Of a DNA stretch of 64,000 nt, positions 24,858-32,210 are shown one piece after another. Numbering within the stretch: position 1 is the stretch's first letter; each line of letters begins with the position of its first letter. A program made the position numbers and the translations under genes. The DNA is from Scatocola faecipullorum (lineage in GTDB: Bacteria; Pseudomonadota; Alphaproteobacteria; RF32; CAG-239): assembly GCA_018714685.1 (NCBI GenBank), contig DVNC01000028.1, positions 49,564 through 113,563 on the forward strand, read 5' to 3'. Below the pieces are notes generated by a model. The model saw only the letters and a list, made by a program, of their open reading frames with translations, was not told where the DNA came from and did not search any database.

Positions 24858-26611
24858 ACTGCGTTCTCCAATAAAAATCTTTCATTCAGATTTACCGCGA
24901 CAATGGCCCGGGCAACAGGCGGACAAACCGCGTTGCCGCATTTCTGCACCTGTGCCGTCTTGGTTATCGGGGTACCGTCGGCCTGACGGTCGAAGATATA
25001 GTCGGCAGGAAAGCCCTGTGCGGCATAGAGTTCATGCGGCTGGAGCATACGCAAACCGATGTCAACAATCACATACGGTTCGCTGCCGATGTAAACGGTT
25101 ATCAGGGCAAAGCGGTCTTTGGTCGGTACCGTGTCCAGAGGTTCATTAAGTGGCTGGCCGTCTTTTTCATTGCCGTAGTATTTCACGAGTAAAGCCCGAA
25201 CTTCGGCAAAATGCTTGCCTTGTGCGCTGATGGTCTGCAACGGTTCTTCCACGCTTTGGCCGATATTGGTACCGCGCATTTTGACAAGATGAGAAGTTAC
25301 AAGGCTGTTGTGGTCGATTGCCGTTATAGTATCAACCGGCTTGTTCATCTCTGAGCCGGTGGCGCCGGTGTAGTGTTTGGCTAAAAACGCGGTTACAACC
25401 TGACTGTGATCTATCCGGGTAATGGTGCCAAGCGGCGCGTCTGCATCTGTGCCGACAGATTGTCCGTATTGGCGAGCCAGGAAAGCCGACACAAGCGCGT
25501 GTTTCTTGCCGCCGGAGACGACAGTTCCAAGAGGAACATCAAGCCCCGGCACGCGGGCTTTTTGTCCGGGTTTCTCGCCGTAACCGATATTAATTAAGGT
25601 TGCGGCCGCAACGGCATGGCCGTTCTTGGCGGTTAATGTCGGCAGCGGGTTATCCGGCGTTTGGGTGCGGTGGTCGTTTCCGGTGTGGTTGACCTGAACC
25701 AATGTCGGAACAACAAGAGCATGATGGCCGCCTTTGGGGTTTGCGGTTACGGTTGTTAAAGGCTTATCCGCCGGATTAATGGAATCGTTCGACCAGTTGG
25801 CAATGCTGACAATAAAAGGTTTCGGGTTATTCAAAACAAACTTCTGGATTCCTTTGGCTATCCGGCGCAGGGTATTCTCTGACAACGGTTTCTTGCGCTC
25901 AAAAATTGACGGGCAGGGGATTGTCCAGTCGATAATTTCGGCCGCTGTGTGCCATGGCTTGAGTTTCTTTTTCTTTGTTTCCGGGCTTTTAGGGTCGCCG
26001 TGGGTCGGATCCGGCCAAACAATCGGCTGACCGTCGCAACGGGCAATCAGGAACAAGCGTTTGCGGCTGGTGGGTGCACCAAAATCACAGGCCGCCAAAA
26101 TCCGCCATTCGACTTGATAGCCAAGCCCGCGCAGTTCTGCAATCCAGCGGTTAAAGGTTTCGCCGGCGCGGGATTTATCCGGCCGGTTGTCCGGTCCGAG
26201 CGGTCCCCAAGTCTGAAATTCCTTGACATTTTCAAGAAAAATCATTCGCGGGCGTACGGTTTTAGCCCATTTAATGACAACCCAAGCCAGCGAGCGGATT
26301 TTTTTGCTGCAGGGCGTGCCGCCTTTGGCAATAGAAAAATGGGTACAATCCGGGGAAGCCCAAAGCAAACGCACCGACCGACCGCGGGTAGCCACCAACG
26401 GATGAACGGCAAAAACGTCTTCCTTAAAGTGCATGGTCTGCGGATGATTAGCCGCGTGCATGCCGATTGCTTCCGCGTCGTGATTGATGGCAATGTCAAC
26501 GGGTGTGCCGGTCGCCTGTTCAATACCGGTATCTGCACCTCCGCCGCCGCAGAATAACACAACATCAATCTCCGGCTTGGTGTCCATCAAGATATATTGA
26601 TTGTTTAACAT
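24854..26611 (-). CDS. Phage C5-cytosine DNA methyltransferase with repetitive target-recognition region
   Basis: 585 residues. The SAM-binding motif I is VLFCGGGGADTGIEQATG. The catalytic Cys89 lies in WASPDCTHFSIAKGG (motif IV), and ENV of motif VI in MIFLENVKEF. Residues ~285-525 consist of about seven imperfect repeats of ~35-45 residues built around P-L/V-x-T-I/V (for example PLGTITRIDHSQVVTAFLA, then PVDTITAIDHNSLVTSHLV), in the place of the target-recognition domain. The conserved C-terminal block is RMLQPHELYAAQGFP. No restriction enzyme adjoins it, so it is an orphan enzyme that probably protects phage DNA. Confidence 0.88.
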   Translation of the reverse strand: MLNNQYILMDTKPEIDVVLFCGGGGADTGIEQATGTPVDIAINHDAEAIGMHAANHPQTMHFKEDVFAVHPLVATRGRSVRLLWASPDCTHFSIAKGGTPCSKKIRSLAWVVIKWAKTVRPRMIFLENVKEFQTWGPLGPDNRPDKSRAGETFNRWIAELRGLGYQVEWRILAACDFGAPTSRKRLFLIARCDGQPIVWPDPTHGDPKSPETKKKKLKPWHTAAEIIDWTIPCPSIFERKKPLSENTLRRIAKGIQKFVLNNPKPFIVSIANWSNDSINPADKPLTTVTANPKGGHHALVVPTLVQVNHTGNDHRTQTPDNPLPTLTAKNGHAVAAATLINIGYGEKPGQKARVPGLDVPLGTVVSGGKKHALVSAFLARQYGQSVGTDADAPLGTITRIDHSQVVTAFLAKHYTGATGSEMNKPVDTITAIDHNSLVTSHLVKMRGTNIGQSVEEPLQTISAQGKHFAEVRALLVKYYGNEKDGQPLNEPLDTVPTKDRFALITVYIGSEPYVIVDIGLRMLQPHELYAAQGFPADYIFDRQADGTPITKTAQVQKCGNAVCPPVARAIVAVNLNERFLLENAV

Positions 26612-26907
26612 TATTCTGTCTCCGTTTGTTGTAGGGAAAGGCCGAGCTTTTTTATGCGTTTTGAGACATAATCCAGCCAGTAACTTTCAAAATAGGCATC
26701 TTCCGGGTAATAAGGGGTGCGCTGGGTAAAATCCTGATAGCATTTCGGGCAGAGATAATGGTTAAGTACCGGGACATAATAACCTTCCAAAACGGCACGT
26801 CCGCAGTTGTCGCAAATTCCGGCTCCGCCTTTGAAAATGGATGTACATTCAAATAACGACATTTTAAGAACAGTATAGCCCTGAGGAGATTGGAATCGCT
26901 TAACCAT
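26611..26907 (-). CDS. Small zinc-ribbon protein
   Basis: 98 residues if started at the ATG at 26907 (MVKRFQSPQG), which has AAAGG upstream and overlaps the preceding stop by eight bases; in-frame ATG and TTG codons further upstream are alternatives. Two CxxC pairs, CDNCGR and CPKCYQ, about 25 residues apart suggest one zinc ribbon. The stop overlaps the methyltransferase start (TAATG), so the two are coupled. Function unknown. Confidence 0.65.
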   Translation of the reverse strand: MVKRFQSPQGYTVLKMSLFECTSIFKGGAGICDNCGRAVLEGYYVPVLNHYLCPKCYQDFTQRTPYYPEDAYFESYWLDYVSKRIKKLGLSLQQTETE

Positions 26908-27343
26908 TATCAGGCCTTTCATTTTTGCCAAGAACAGCGTCGATACGGGTTAGAATGTCTGTAATACTTTCTTTACAAGGGCAAATACATTTCCCTTGTA
27001 TGTAAAGGTGGTTTACTTTAATCATCTCTTTGCACAAAGTTCTGCATTCTTTCAGCAGGCTGCTGAACTGTTTGTTTTTCTCTATGGCTGCATACCCCTC
27101 TTTAAGTAGTTTGCCGATTATTCTGTCTCCCTTGGCGACTTCTTTTTCAAGCGCTTTGACCTTTTTGGTGAGGTCAACAAAATGGTTGTAATCACAAGCT
27201 GTGAGTACTTCTCCAATTTCAAAGTCGTTTTCATTTTTCGAAACGAAAACCGGGCAAACATGATTTTTGTTGTCAATTAAAACTTTGCAAAAATACCAAC
27301 CGTTTTTAAGCTTTCCGGCTCGCCAATCATCTGTCAAACTCAT
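26900..27343 (-). CDS. Phage early protein, unknown, with coiled coil
   Basis: 147 residues in the leftward early operon. The middle part (VDLTKKVKALEKEVAKGDRI) predicts a short coiled coil; the end has a CICPC cluster. Nothing identifies a known family. Spacing to the neighbouring genes is tight. Confidence 0.6.
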   Translation of the reverse strand: MSLTDDWRAGKLKNGWYFCKVLIDNKNHVCPVFVSKNENDFEIGEVLTACDYNHFVDLTKKVKALEKEVAKGDRIIGKLLKEGYAAIEKNKQFSSLLKECRTLCKEMIKVNHLYIQGKCICPCKESITDILTRIDAVLGKNERPDNG

Positions 27344-27362
27344 TGCTGTACCTCCCGATCGT

Positions 27363-27845
27363 TTACAAATTCATGGGTAACGCCGAGGATGCCGATTTTT
27401 TTGGTGTATATGTATAAATTCCGCTATCCTCTCTTATTTCTTCTCTGTTAAAAATAGATGAATCATCGGACTTTCCGTCTTCTGTTATAAATTCATATTG
27501 AGTTTCTTCGGCAGTCATGGCTGTTATTACTGTGCAAATGACACCTTTAATCGGGAAGCCGTCAAAATCTAAATATTCAACGACGTCATCAACGATTAAA
27601 TCTTCTCGGGGAATCTCAACAAGCCTATTGCCCTCAATGCGGTGGGTTATGCCAAGCTTACCAATTATTGGCATGGCTAGGAATTTATAACTAGCCTTAA
27701 CATCTTTATTCATGAATCCACCAAATTCGTTGAATGCTTGGTAATATAAAAATCCATTTGGCTTTTCTGCCTCAATCAGGATTAAATCATCAAAGTTTTT
27801 TCTAATCTGCCCAACGCGGACATCGTTAATCTCAACAAGTTTCAT
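27363..27845 (-). CDS. Phage early protein, unknown
   Basis: 160 residues from the ATG at 27845 (MKLVEINDVRVGQIRKNF), which overlaps the stop of the ASCH gene by one base. Acidic, mostly beta-like sequence. The longer upstream in-frame reading gives an arginine-rich extension and is not supported. No family recognised. Confidence 0.6.
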   Translation of the reverse strand: MKLVEINDVRVGQIRKNFDDLILIEAEKPNGFLYYQAFNEFGGFMNKDVKASYKFLAMPIIGKLGITHRIEGNRLVEIPREDLIVDDVVEYLDFDGFPIKGVICTVITAMTAEETQYEFITEDGKSDDSSIFNREEIREDSGIYTYTPKKSASSALPMNL

Positions 27846-28123
27846 CAGTCTATCCTTTCGCCGAGGTCGATTGCCCAGACTTCTGCCTGATTTAAGTCGT
27901 TGGCGCCGCGCCATTTGTGAATTTGTTTAATTTTGAACAACATCGTCGCCGGTTTCTTGTAAAAACCGCGCTGAAAGCGGACTAAATCATATTTTTTGGT
28001 GGTAAATAAGTAGTTCCAATGGTCGGAACATTGACGATATTCGGTTGTTTTTTCGCCGGACGCGATTTTATCAAACCATTCATACATCATCGGCAAATGC
28101 AAAATTTTTAATTTTTCTTCCAT
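27845..28123 (-). CDS. ASCH-domain-like protein
   Basis: 92 residues. The start LHLPMMYEWFDKIASGEKTT followed by EYR fits the ASCH pattern (hydrophobic strand, WxxxIxxGxKTxExR). ASCH domains are PUA-like folds that bind or cut RNA; some cleave N4-acetylcytidine. It lies between an ArsR-type regulator and an unknown early gene in the leftward operon. The specific activity cannot be told from sequence. Confidence 0.7.
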   Translation of the reverse strand: MEEKLKILHLPMMYEWFDKIASGEKTTEYRQCSDHWNYLFTTKKYDLVRFQRGFYKKPATMLFKIKQIHKWRGANDLNQAEVWAIDLGERID

Positions 28124-28130
28124 CGTGCAC

Positions 28131-28388
28131 CTACCATTTGAGAAGCATGGTTGCGGTGGCAGCCGTCTTTTCGTCCTGAACGGAATAAAAGATTTGTTGA
28201 GCCTGACGGCGGGTCTTAACCAAACCGGCTGCGCGCATGATTGCCAGATGCTGCGATATTGCCGACTGTGACATCTTTAACTTAAGCTCCAGTTCGCCGA
28301 CGCTCAGTTCTTCCGCTTTATCCAGAATTTTAATGATTTTCAGGCGCGTCAGATTGGCAATTGCTTTGATTTTTTCATTCGTAATCAT
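28131..28388 (-). CDS. ArsR-family winged-helix regulator
   Basis: 85 residues, almost only the DNA-binding domain: IANLTRLKIIKILDKAEELS, then ELELKLKMSQSAISQHLAIM, the recognition helix, and LVKTRRQAQQIFYSV, the wing. No metal-binding CxC pair is visible, so it probably does not sense metals. ArsR regulators are unusual in phage early operons; it may control host or phage genes. Confidence 0.8.
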   Translation of the reverse strand: MITNEKIKAIANLTRLKIIKILDKAEELSVGELELKLKMSQSAISQHLAIMRAAGLVKTRRQAQQIFYSVQDEKTAATATMLLKW

Positions 28389-28399
28389 TGATTATCTCC

Positions 28400-28585
28400 C
28401 TAAATGCCTTTGATAACGTTGATGATGAGATCTATCTGCTTTTGAATTTTGCTGATGAAATTGGCAGATTCGTCGGTTGAATTTACTTTTCCGGCTTGCA
28501 GTTCCTTCTCGCGTTGGATGATGCCGGTTTGGAGGCCGATTTCATAGATGATTGCCTCGCGAGGGGTTCTAAAATCTATCTCCAT
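28400..28585 (-). CDS. Small phage protein, unknown
   Basis: 61 residues from the ATG at 28585, with AAAAGG about nine bases upstream; it overlaps the end of the preceding gene by 17 bases. Mostly helical (IIYEIGLQTGIIQREKELQ, later ISKIQKQIDLIINVIKGI). No family recognised. Confidence 0.55.
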   Translation of the reverse strand: MEIDFRTPREAIIYEIGLQTGIIQREKELQAGKVNSTDESANFISKIQKQIDLIINVIKGI

Positions 28586-28961
28586 TGTCGTTTGCCTTTT
28601 CAAATATAAGTTTTAAGTGCTCTTTTAGGTTTTCTTCCCGATATGGGCTGCGCAAACCGTGATATTCGATCAATATCGGATGGCCGAAGAGCGTGCAGTC
28701 GGTTCGGATAATGTGGCCGTCGCGCAGATTTTTCAACAGAAGCTCAATTTCAGCCATAGCCGCAATTTTCTTGTTTGCCTCGCCGATGGTCTTGGTCTTT
28801 GCAATGACGTGTTTGGCATATACATTTTTGCGCATCCGAATTTCGCTTTGAACCTCGGCAATGAGTTCGTTTAACGTGAATTTATATCGGTTATCATTCC
28901 GGGCATAAACTTTTTCGGCCAACGATGAAATGCATATCTCTAAAGCGCTTGAACTTTCCAT
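28569..28961 (-). CDS. Phage early protein, unknown
   Basis: 130 residues, helical N-terminal two thirds (ALEICISSLAEKVYARN, then TLNELIAEVQSEIRMRKNVY) followed by a beta-like end (TLFGHPILIEYHGLRS). It lies in the leftward early operon, 11 bases from its upstream neighbour. Function not recognisable. Confidence 0.6.
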   Translation of the reverse strand: MESSSALEICISSLAEKVYARNDNRYKFTLNELIAEVQSEIRMRKNVYAKHVIAKTKTIGEANKKIAAMAEIELLLKNLRDGHIIRTDCTLFGHPILIEYHGLRSPYREENLKEHLKLIFEKANDNGDRF

Positions 28962-28971
28962 GGCAGATTCC

Positions 28972-29262
28972 TTATGCCGTTTTGTCTGAAGCGGGCAGTG
29001 TATCGTTTGCCGATTCCAAGGCCAGAATCGTGCGGATATGCGCGGTTACATACGGGCGTAAATAAATGCCGGCAATGGTAAGCAGACGTTCCTGTCTGCG
29101 GTCAGCTTCGGCAGCCAACTCATTAATGATATAACGTTGTTCTTCCGGCATCAGGGCCTTAAGGCCTTCGATATCGTCAATATACTGCCGATAAGAGTTT
29201 TTTATGTTATCTTCGGCCTGTTTAACTTTGGCTTCAATGTGAACTGTTAGATTTGTATTCAT
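28972..29262 (-). CDS. First gene of the leftward early operon, unknown
   Basis: 96 residues, entirely helical by pattern (HIEAKVKQAEDNIKNSYRQY, LMPEEQRYIINELAAEAD). The AAAGGAGG ribosome-binding site is strong. It is the first gene behind the operator-covered promoter at 29295-29322. Function not recognisable. Confidence 0.65.
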   Translation of the reverse strand: MNTNLTVHIEAKVKQAEDNIKNSYRQYIDDIEGLKALMPEEQRYIINELAAEADRRQERLLTIAGIYLRPYVTAHIRTILALESANDTLPASDKTA

Positions 29263-29294
29263 TAGACATCCTCCTTTTAGGTTTATCTAATGAA

Positions 29295-29344
29295 ATAATA
29301 CATATTGTAGTAATGTTGTCAATATAAAATAATACATTATATAG
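29295..29344 (-). promoter_or_regulatory. Leftward early promoter with two repressor operators
   Basis: On the minus strand, TTGACA (29322-29317), a 16-base spacer and TATTAT (29300-29295) form a strong promoter. Operator-like palindromes ATACATATTGTAG (29298-29310) and ATACATTATATAG (29332-29344) overlap and flank it; their centres are 34 bases apart, the same distance as between operators 2 and 3 of the right set. The remainder up to 29595 contains nothing I can name. Confidence 0.75.
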
Positions 29345-29595
29345 TAATTGATCCTGAAGTTAAAATACTATTTAGTGTTATTGTAAAATATGGAATTATT
29401 ACATGTCTTGCAGAAAACTCCAAGCTTAGCCCCTAGCAAAATGGCAAGGATGCAAGTTTGGTTTAATAAGCGGAGAGTGTATTATAAATCTGTTTACCAC
29501 GACATTTGGCTTTGCTGGAGAGATTTGTAAAATGTAAAAAAATAACGAATAAATATGCAAAATTAAGGTCTTGTTAAAATATTTTGGAAAAATAC

Positions 29596-29627
29596 AAAAA
29601 AAAGAAGCCATCAGTATGGCTTCTTTT
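29596..29627 (-). terminator. Terminator of the lysogeny operon
   Basis: A 12-bp stem AAAAGAAGCCAT / ATGGCTTCTTTT with loop ACTG on the minus strand, followed by a T run (A run at 29596-29603). It ends the repressor/Ntn-hydrolase/56-residue gene transcript. Confidence 0.88.
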
Positions 29628-29645
29628 AGTTGATTCATTCAAAAA

Positions 29646-29816
29646 CTATTTAAATTCTTTTGAAGATGTTGTTTCTTCATCTGATTTGCTTTCTTTTATC
29701 GCTTCAATGACTTTTTTAGAAATAGTATCAGCGATTTCAGAGCTTTTTCTGTCAATATACTGGTCAGCACAAGAATAACTATACGTATAACTCTGAGGTG
29801 ATGTTAATGTTTGCAT
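29646..29816 (-). CDS. 56-residue protein, last gene of the lysogeny operon
   Basis: A short gene of 56 residues with an AAAGGAGA ribosome-binding site six bases before the ATG at 29816. The product begins MQTLTSPQSYTYSYSC, has a helical middle (QYIDRKSSEIADTISKK) and a Ser/Glu/Lys-rich end. It lies 52 bases after the Ntn-hydrolase gene and 18 bases before a terminator. Function unknown; a partner or substrate of the hydrolase is possible by position only. Confidence 0.65.
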   Translation of the reverse strand: MQTLTSPQSYTYSYSCADQYIDRKSSEIADTISKKVIEAIKESKSDEETTSSKEFK

Positions 29817-29868
29817 TTTTGTCTCCTTTTAATGCATACTATGCAAATATTATGCCATAAAAACAAAT

Positions 29869-31080
29869 TTATTTAAAGTAATTTTCAAAAAAATGAAAAT
29901 TTAAATCTGCAGGAAAATATAGTTTTCTTTGTTTCCAAATAAAGCCATCATGTTTTGAAATAATTGCAACATCAATTGGTCCGCCCACCTGTTCAAGATT
30001 GTTAGAAACCTTATAACTGATGGCTTGAAGTTTTATTAAATACTCTGCAAGCTCAGCCATTTCTTCTTTTGATAGGTTATCCAGAGCATCAAGTCTAGGA
30101 GATATTTGAACATGGTTTATATAATCATCAAGTCCGAAGTTAGCAACAATATCTTTTTTTATGTTATCTAATAAAGTAAGAAATATTTCATCTGGAAGCT
30201 TAAAAACAGCTTGAATTTCATTGAGGGTTTTATCTACCGTTTCATTCAACATTTTTTGAAATTGTTGTAAAACAGAATCAGAAACACCTCTTAAAAAAGT
30301 ATCCATCATATCTCTTTGAGCTAAAGGAACAATACCGCAACTGGTTGATGAAACGATATTTTTATCATTAATTATGTAAAAATTATCACCAATTAAACCA
30401 ATAATTTCCATCTTTGATATGGCAGGATAAATTTCTGATAAACCATACCCACAAATAGCAATGCCTGTATAGTGATAACAGATATTCATAAAAAGAAAAA
30501 AGAATTTTTTTATATCGTCTTTGGTAACTTTTACGCCAAAGGTTTGATTAAATTTATCAATGTCCAAATCATTTTTTACAAAATTATAATATTTTTCTAA
30601 ATTATCAAAATTAAACCGGAGAAGTTTTCTATCTGTAATTATAGATTCCAAGGATGCTTCTTGCTGTTTTATAATATCACAAACTTCAATATTTTGAGCA
30701 TTTATAATAAGAGAAGAAAAATATTGTAAAAATTCCTTATAGTAAGAGCAAAATTGCTTTTTTTTGTCATCCATAGATGTATGGGATTTTACAAAATCTT
30801 CAACAAAGGATTTAAACGCTTCACTGCATTTGGAAATTGTTGCGTAATTATTCTTTCCATGTTGTGCACGAAATTCTTTTATAATAATTTCAACAGGAAT
30901 TTCATTAATTGCTGCGTTATTGTAAACTAAAATACCAACAGGATATTCTTTTGACAAACTAAAAAGCTTATTTGCAGTATTATAAACTTTTTGTTGTATT
31001 GAACCTTGCGATATTGTAACAGCACTATCTGCAGCTAAAACTATTCCGGATTTGTTCTTTATGATAACTTCTGATGTCAT
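29869..31080 (-). CDS. Proteasome-like Ntn-hydrolase family protein
   Basis: 403 residues. The N-terminus reads like a proteasome beta/HslV subunit: MTSEVIIKNKSGIVLAADSA. If Met1 is removed, Thr becomes residue 1 and the aspartate of AADS is exactly residue 17, as in HslV. A lysine in NTANKLFSL follows at residue 37, which could match catalytic Lys33 after a four-residue insertion. The first ~70 residues carry this similarity. The remaining ~330 are helical, AT-rich-encoded and unrecognised, much longer than a proteasome subunit. The gene starts 11 bases after the repressor and so should be expressed in the lysogen. GAGG precedes the ATG. Confidence 0.75.
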   Translation of the reverse strand: MTSEVIIKNKSGIVLAADSAVTISQGSIQQKVYNTANKLFSLSKEYPVGILVYNNAAINEIPVEIIIKEFRAQHGKNNYATISKCSEAFKSFVEDFVKSHTSMDDKKKQFCSYYKEFLQYFSSLIINAQNIEVCDIIKQQEASLESIITDRKLLRFNFDNLEKYYNFVKNDLDIDKFNQTFGVKVTKDDIKKFFFLFMNICYHYTGIAICGYGLSEIYPAISKMEIIGLIGDNFYIINDKNIVSSTSCGIVPLAQRDMMDTFLRGVSDSVLQQFQKMLNETVDKTLNEIQAVFKLPDEIFLTLLDNIKKDIVANFGLDDYINHVQISPRLDALDNLSKEEMAELAEYLIKLQAISYKVSNNLEQVGGPIDVAIISKHDGFIWKQRKLYFPADLNFHFFENYFK

Positions 31081-31090
31081 TTATATATCC

Positions 31091-31768
31091 TCATAATTTT
31101 TTGAGTTTCATCTGGTAATCAATAACGACGGCTTTTATTTCATAACCCGCATTATCATTAGCATTGGCAGCTGTAATAACAATTGGCTTATAGGATTCGT
31201 CTGTCGATTCCGGAGACAAGATAACGGTGTTTTCGTCAACTCGCGTGAAACGCTTAACGGTGGCCTCATATTTTCCGTCTGATGAAATGCGCTGAGCAAT
31301 AACATAGTCACCGTTTTGCACGCCGTCTGCATTCAAATTGTAAAAATCATTTATGTCCATACATATCAAAGTCGTTTTTTCGGCGGGAAAAATGCGGTTC
31401 ATGGAATTTCCGCGTACACCTAACGCGAAAATATGAAGTCCTTTTATATTATCGTTCATTTCATAACAAACAGGTTCCCATTCATCTTGAGGAAGTTGAA
31501 AAGCTTCCTGCCAGTTTCCGGCCTCAACGAAGCCAATCTTATTAATGGTTGTTATTGATGAGCCATTGGCGTTTGAACCATTAACAAATTCGGCTGGATC
31601 TATTTTTAATACTTTGGCAAAGCGATAAATTTTATTTTCGTCAATGGTCCTTTCGCCTTTTTCAAATTTTGTAATGGATTGTTGCGAAAAGCCGACCATT
31701 GCTCCCAATTCAGCTTGAGTTAGTCCCAGTTCAATTCTTTTTTTCTTAATTATATCCCCAGCTCTCAT
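31091..31768 (-). CDS. LexA/CI-type phage repressor (HTH + S24 peptidase)
   Basis: 225 residues. The XRE helix-turn-helix is at 5-60 (IELGLTQAELGAMVGFSQQS). A linker leads to the self-cleaving S24 domain: predicted cleavage site Ala83-Gly84 (GFVEAGNWQ), nucleophile Ser122 in RGNSMNRIF and general-base Lys172 in EATVKRF. DNA damage would thus induce the phage through RecA. It should bind the ATACA/TGTAT operators on both sides of the gene block. It is co-transcribed with the Ntn-hydrolase gene. Confidence 0.93.
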   Translation of the reverse strand: MRAGDIIKKKRIELGLTQAELGAMVGFSQQSITKFEKGERTIDENKIYRFAKVLKIDPAEFVNGSNANGSSITTINKIGFVEAGNWQEAFQLPQDEWEPVCYEMNDNIKGLHIFALGVRGNSMNRIFPAEKTTLICMDINDFYNLNADGVQNGDYVIAQRISSDGKYEATVKRFTRVDENTVILSPESTDESYKPIVITAANANDNAGYEIKAVVIDYQMKLKKL

Positions 31769-31802
31769 TCATTGCCTCGATGCTGTTATCTATTGATTTT
31801 GC

Positions 31803-31845
31803 ATTATATACAACAATTTGTATTATTTCAAACTACAATTTGTAG
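31803..31845 (-). promoter_or_regulatory. Repressor maintenance promoter with operators 1 and 2
   Basis: Minus strand TTGAAA (31831-31826), a 17-base spacer and TATAAT (31808-31803) drive the repressor operon. Operator 1 is ATACAA-4-TTGTAT (31808-31823), between and over the -10. Operator 2 is CTACAATTTGTAG (31833-31845), a perfect 13-base palindrome, just upstream of the -35. Confidence 0.8.
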
Positions 31846-31855
31846 TAAAATTCTG

Positions 31856-31882
31856 TTGACGTGATAATACAATGTGTATTAG
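31856..31882 (+). promoter_or_regulatory. Rightward early promoter with operator 3
   Basis: TTGACG (31856-31861), a 15-base spacer and TATTAG (31877-31882). Operator 3, ATACAATGTGTAT (31867-31879), fills the spacer. The layout mirrors the leftward promoter (TTGACA ... TATTAT with an operator in the spacer), so the same repressor can close both. Confidence 0.65.
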
Positions 31883-31907
31883 CTTTTGTTTTAGGGAGGT
31901 ATCTGAG

Positions 31908-32144
31908 ATGAATTTTAGTGATTATTTAAAAAACGCCAATAAAACTTTAAGAGAAGCGGCTGCGGAGACTGGAATCAGCTATGAATTGCTCCGAAAATAT
32001 AAAAATAAACAGCGCCGCCCGCGCATTGAAAATATGCTTATTCTGAGAAATTGGACTAATGGTGCAGTTACGGCTGATGACTGGTATATGCCGGCTAACG
32101 ATAACAAACCTCAAGATCAAAATAGAAATGAAGCATTAAAATAA
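31908..32144 (+). CDS. Cro-like helix-turn-helix protein
   Basis: 78 residues from the ATG at 31908 (MNFSDYLKNANKTLREAAAE), with AGGGAGG upstream. The HTH is LREAAAETGISYELLRKYKN. It is the first gene rightward from the lysis-lysogeny switch and divergent from the repressor, so a Cro-type antagonist is likely. The C-terminus is asparagine-rich and probably disordered. A terminator-like hairpin follows. Confidence 0.8.
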   Translation: MNFSDYLKNANKTLREAAAETGISYELLRKYKNKQRRPRIENMLILRNWTNGAVTADDWYMPANDNKPQDQNRNEALK

Positions 32145-32155
32145 AAAAGTTTAAC

Positions 32156-32188
32156 CGTTTTGCTTTTAATTAAGCAAAGCGTTTTTTT
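32156..32188 (+). terminator. Terminator after the Cro-like gene
   Basis: A 10-bp stem CGTTTTGCTT / AAGCAAAGCG (one G-T pair), loop TTAATT, followed by seven T. It would limit early rightward transcription unless antitermination occurs; no antiterminator was recognised. Confidence 0.8.
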
Positions 32189-32210
32189 GTAACCAAACAG
32201 GGAGAAAACC

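Noticed and set aside
29584..29778. 64-codon plus-strand frame at 29584-29778
   Set aside because: It has a TTG start without ribosome-binding site, begins in the terminator hairpin and lies antisense to the 56-residue gene, which has a strong ribosome-binding site.
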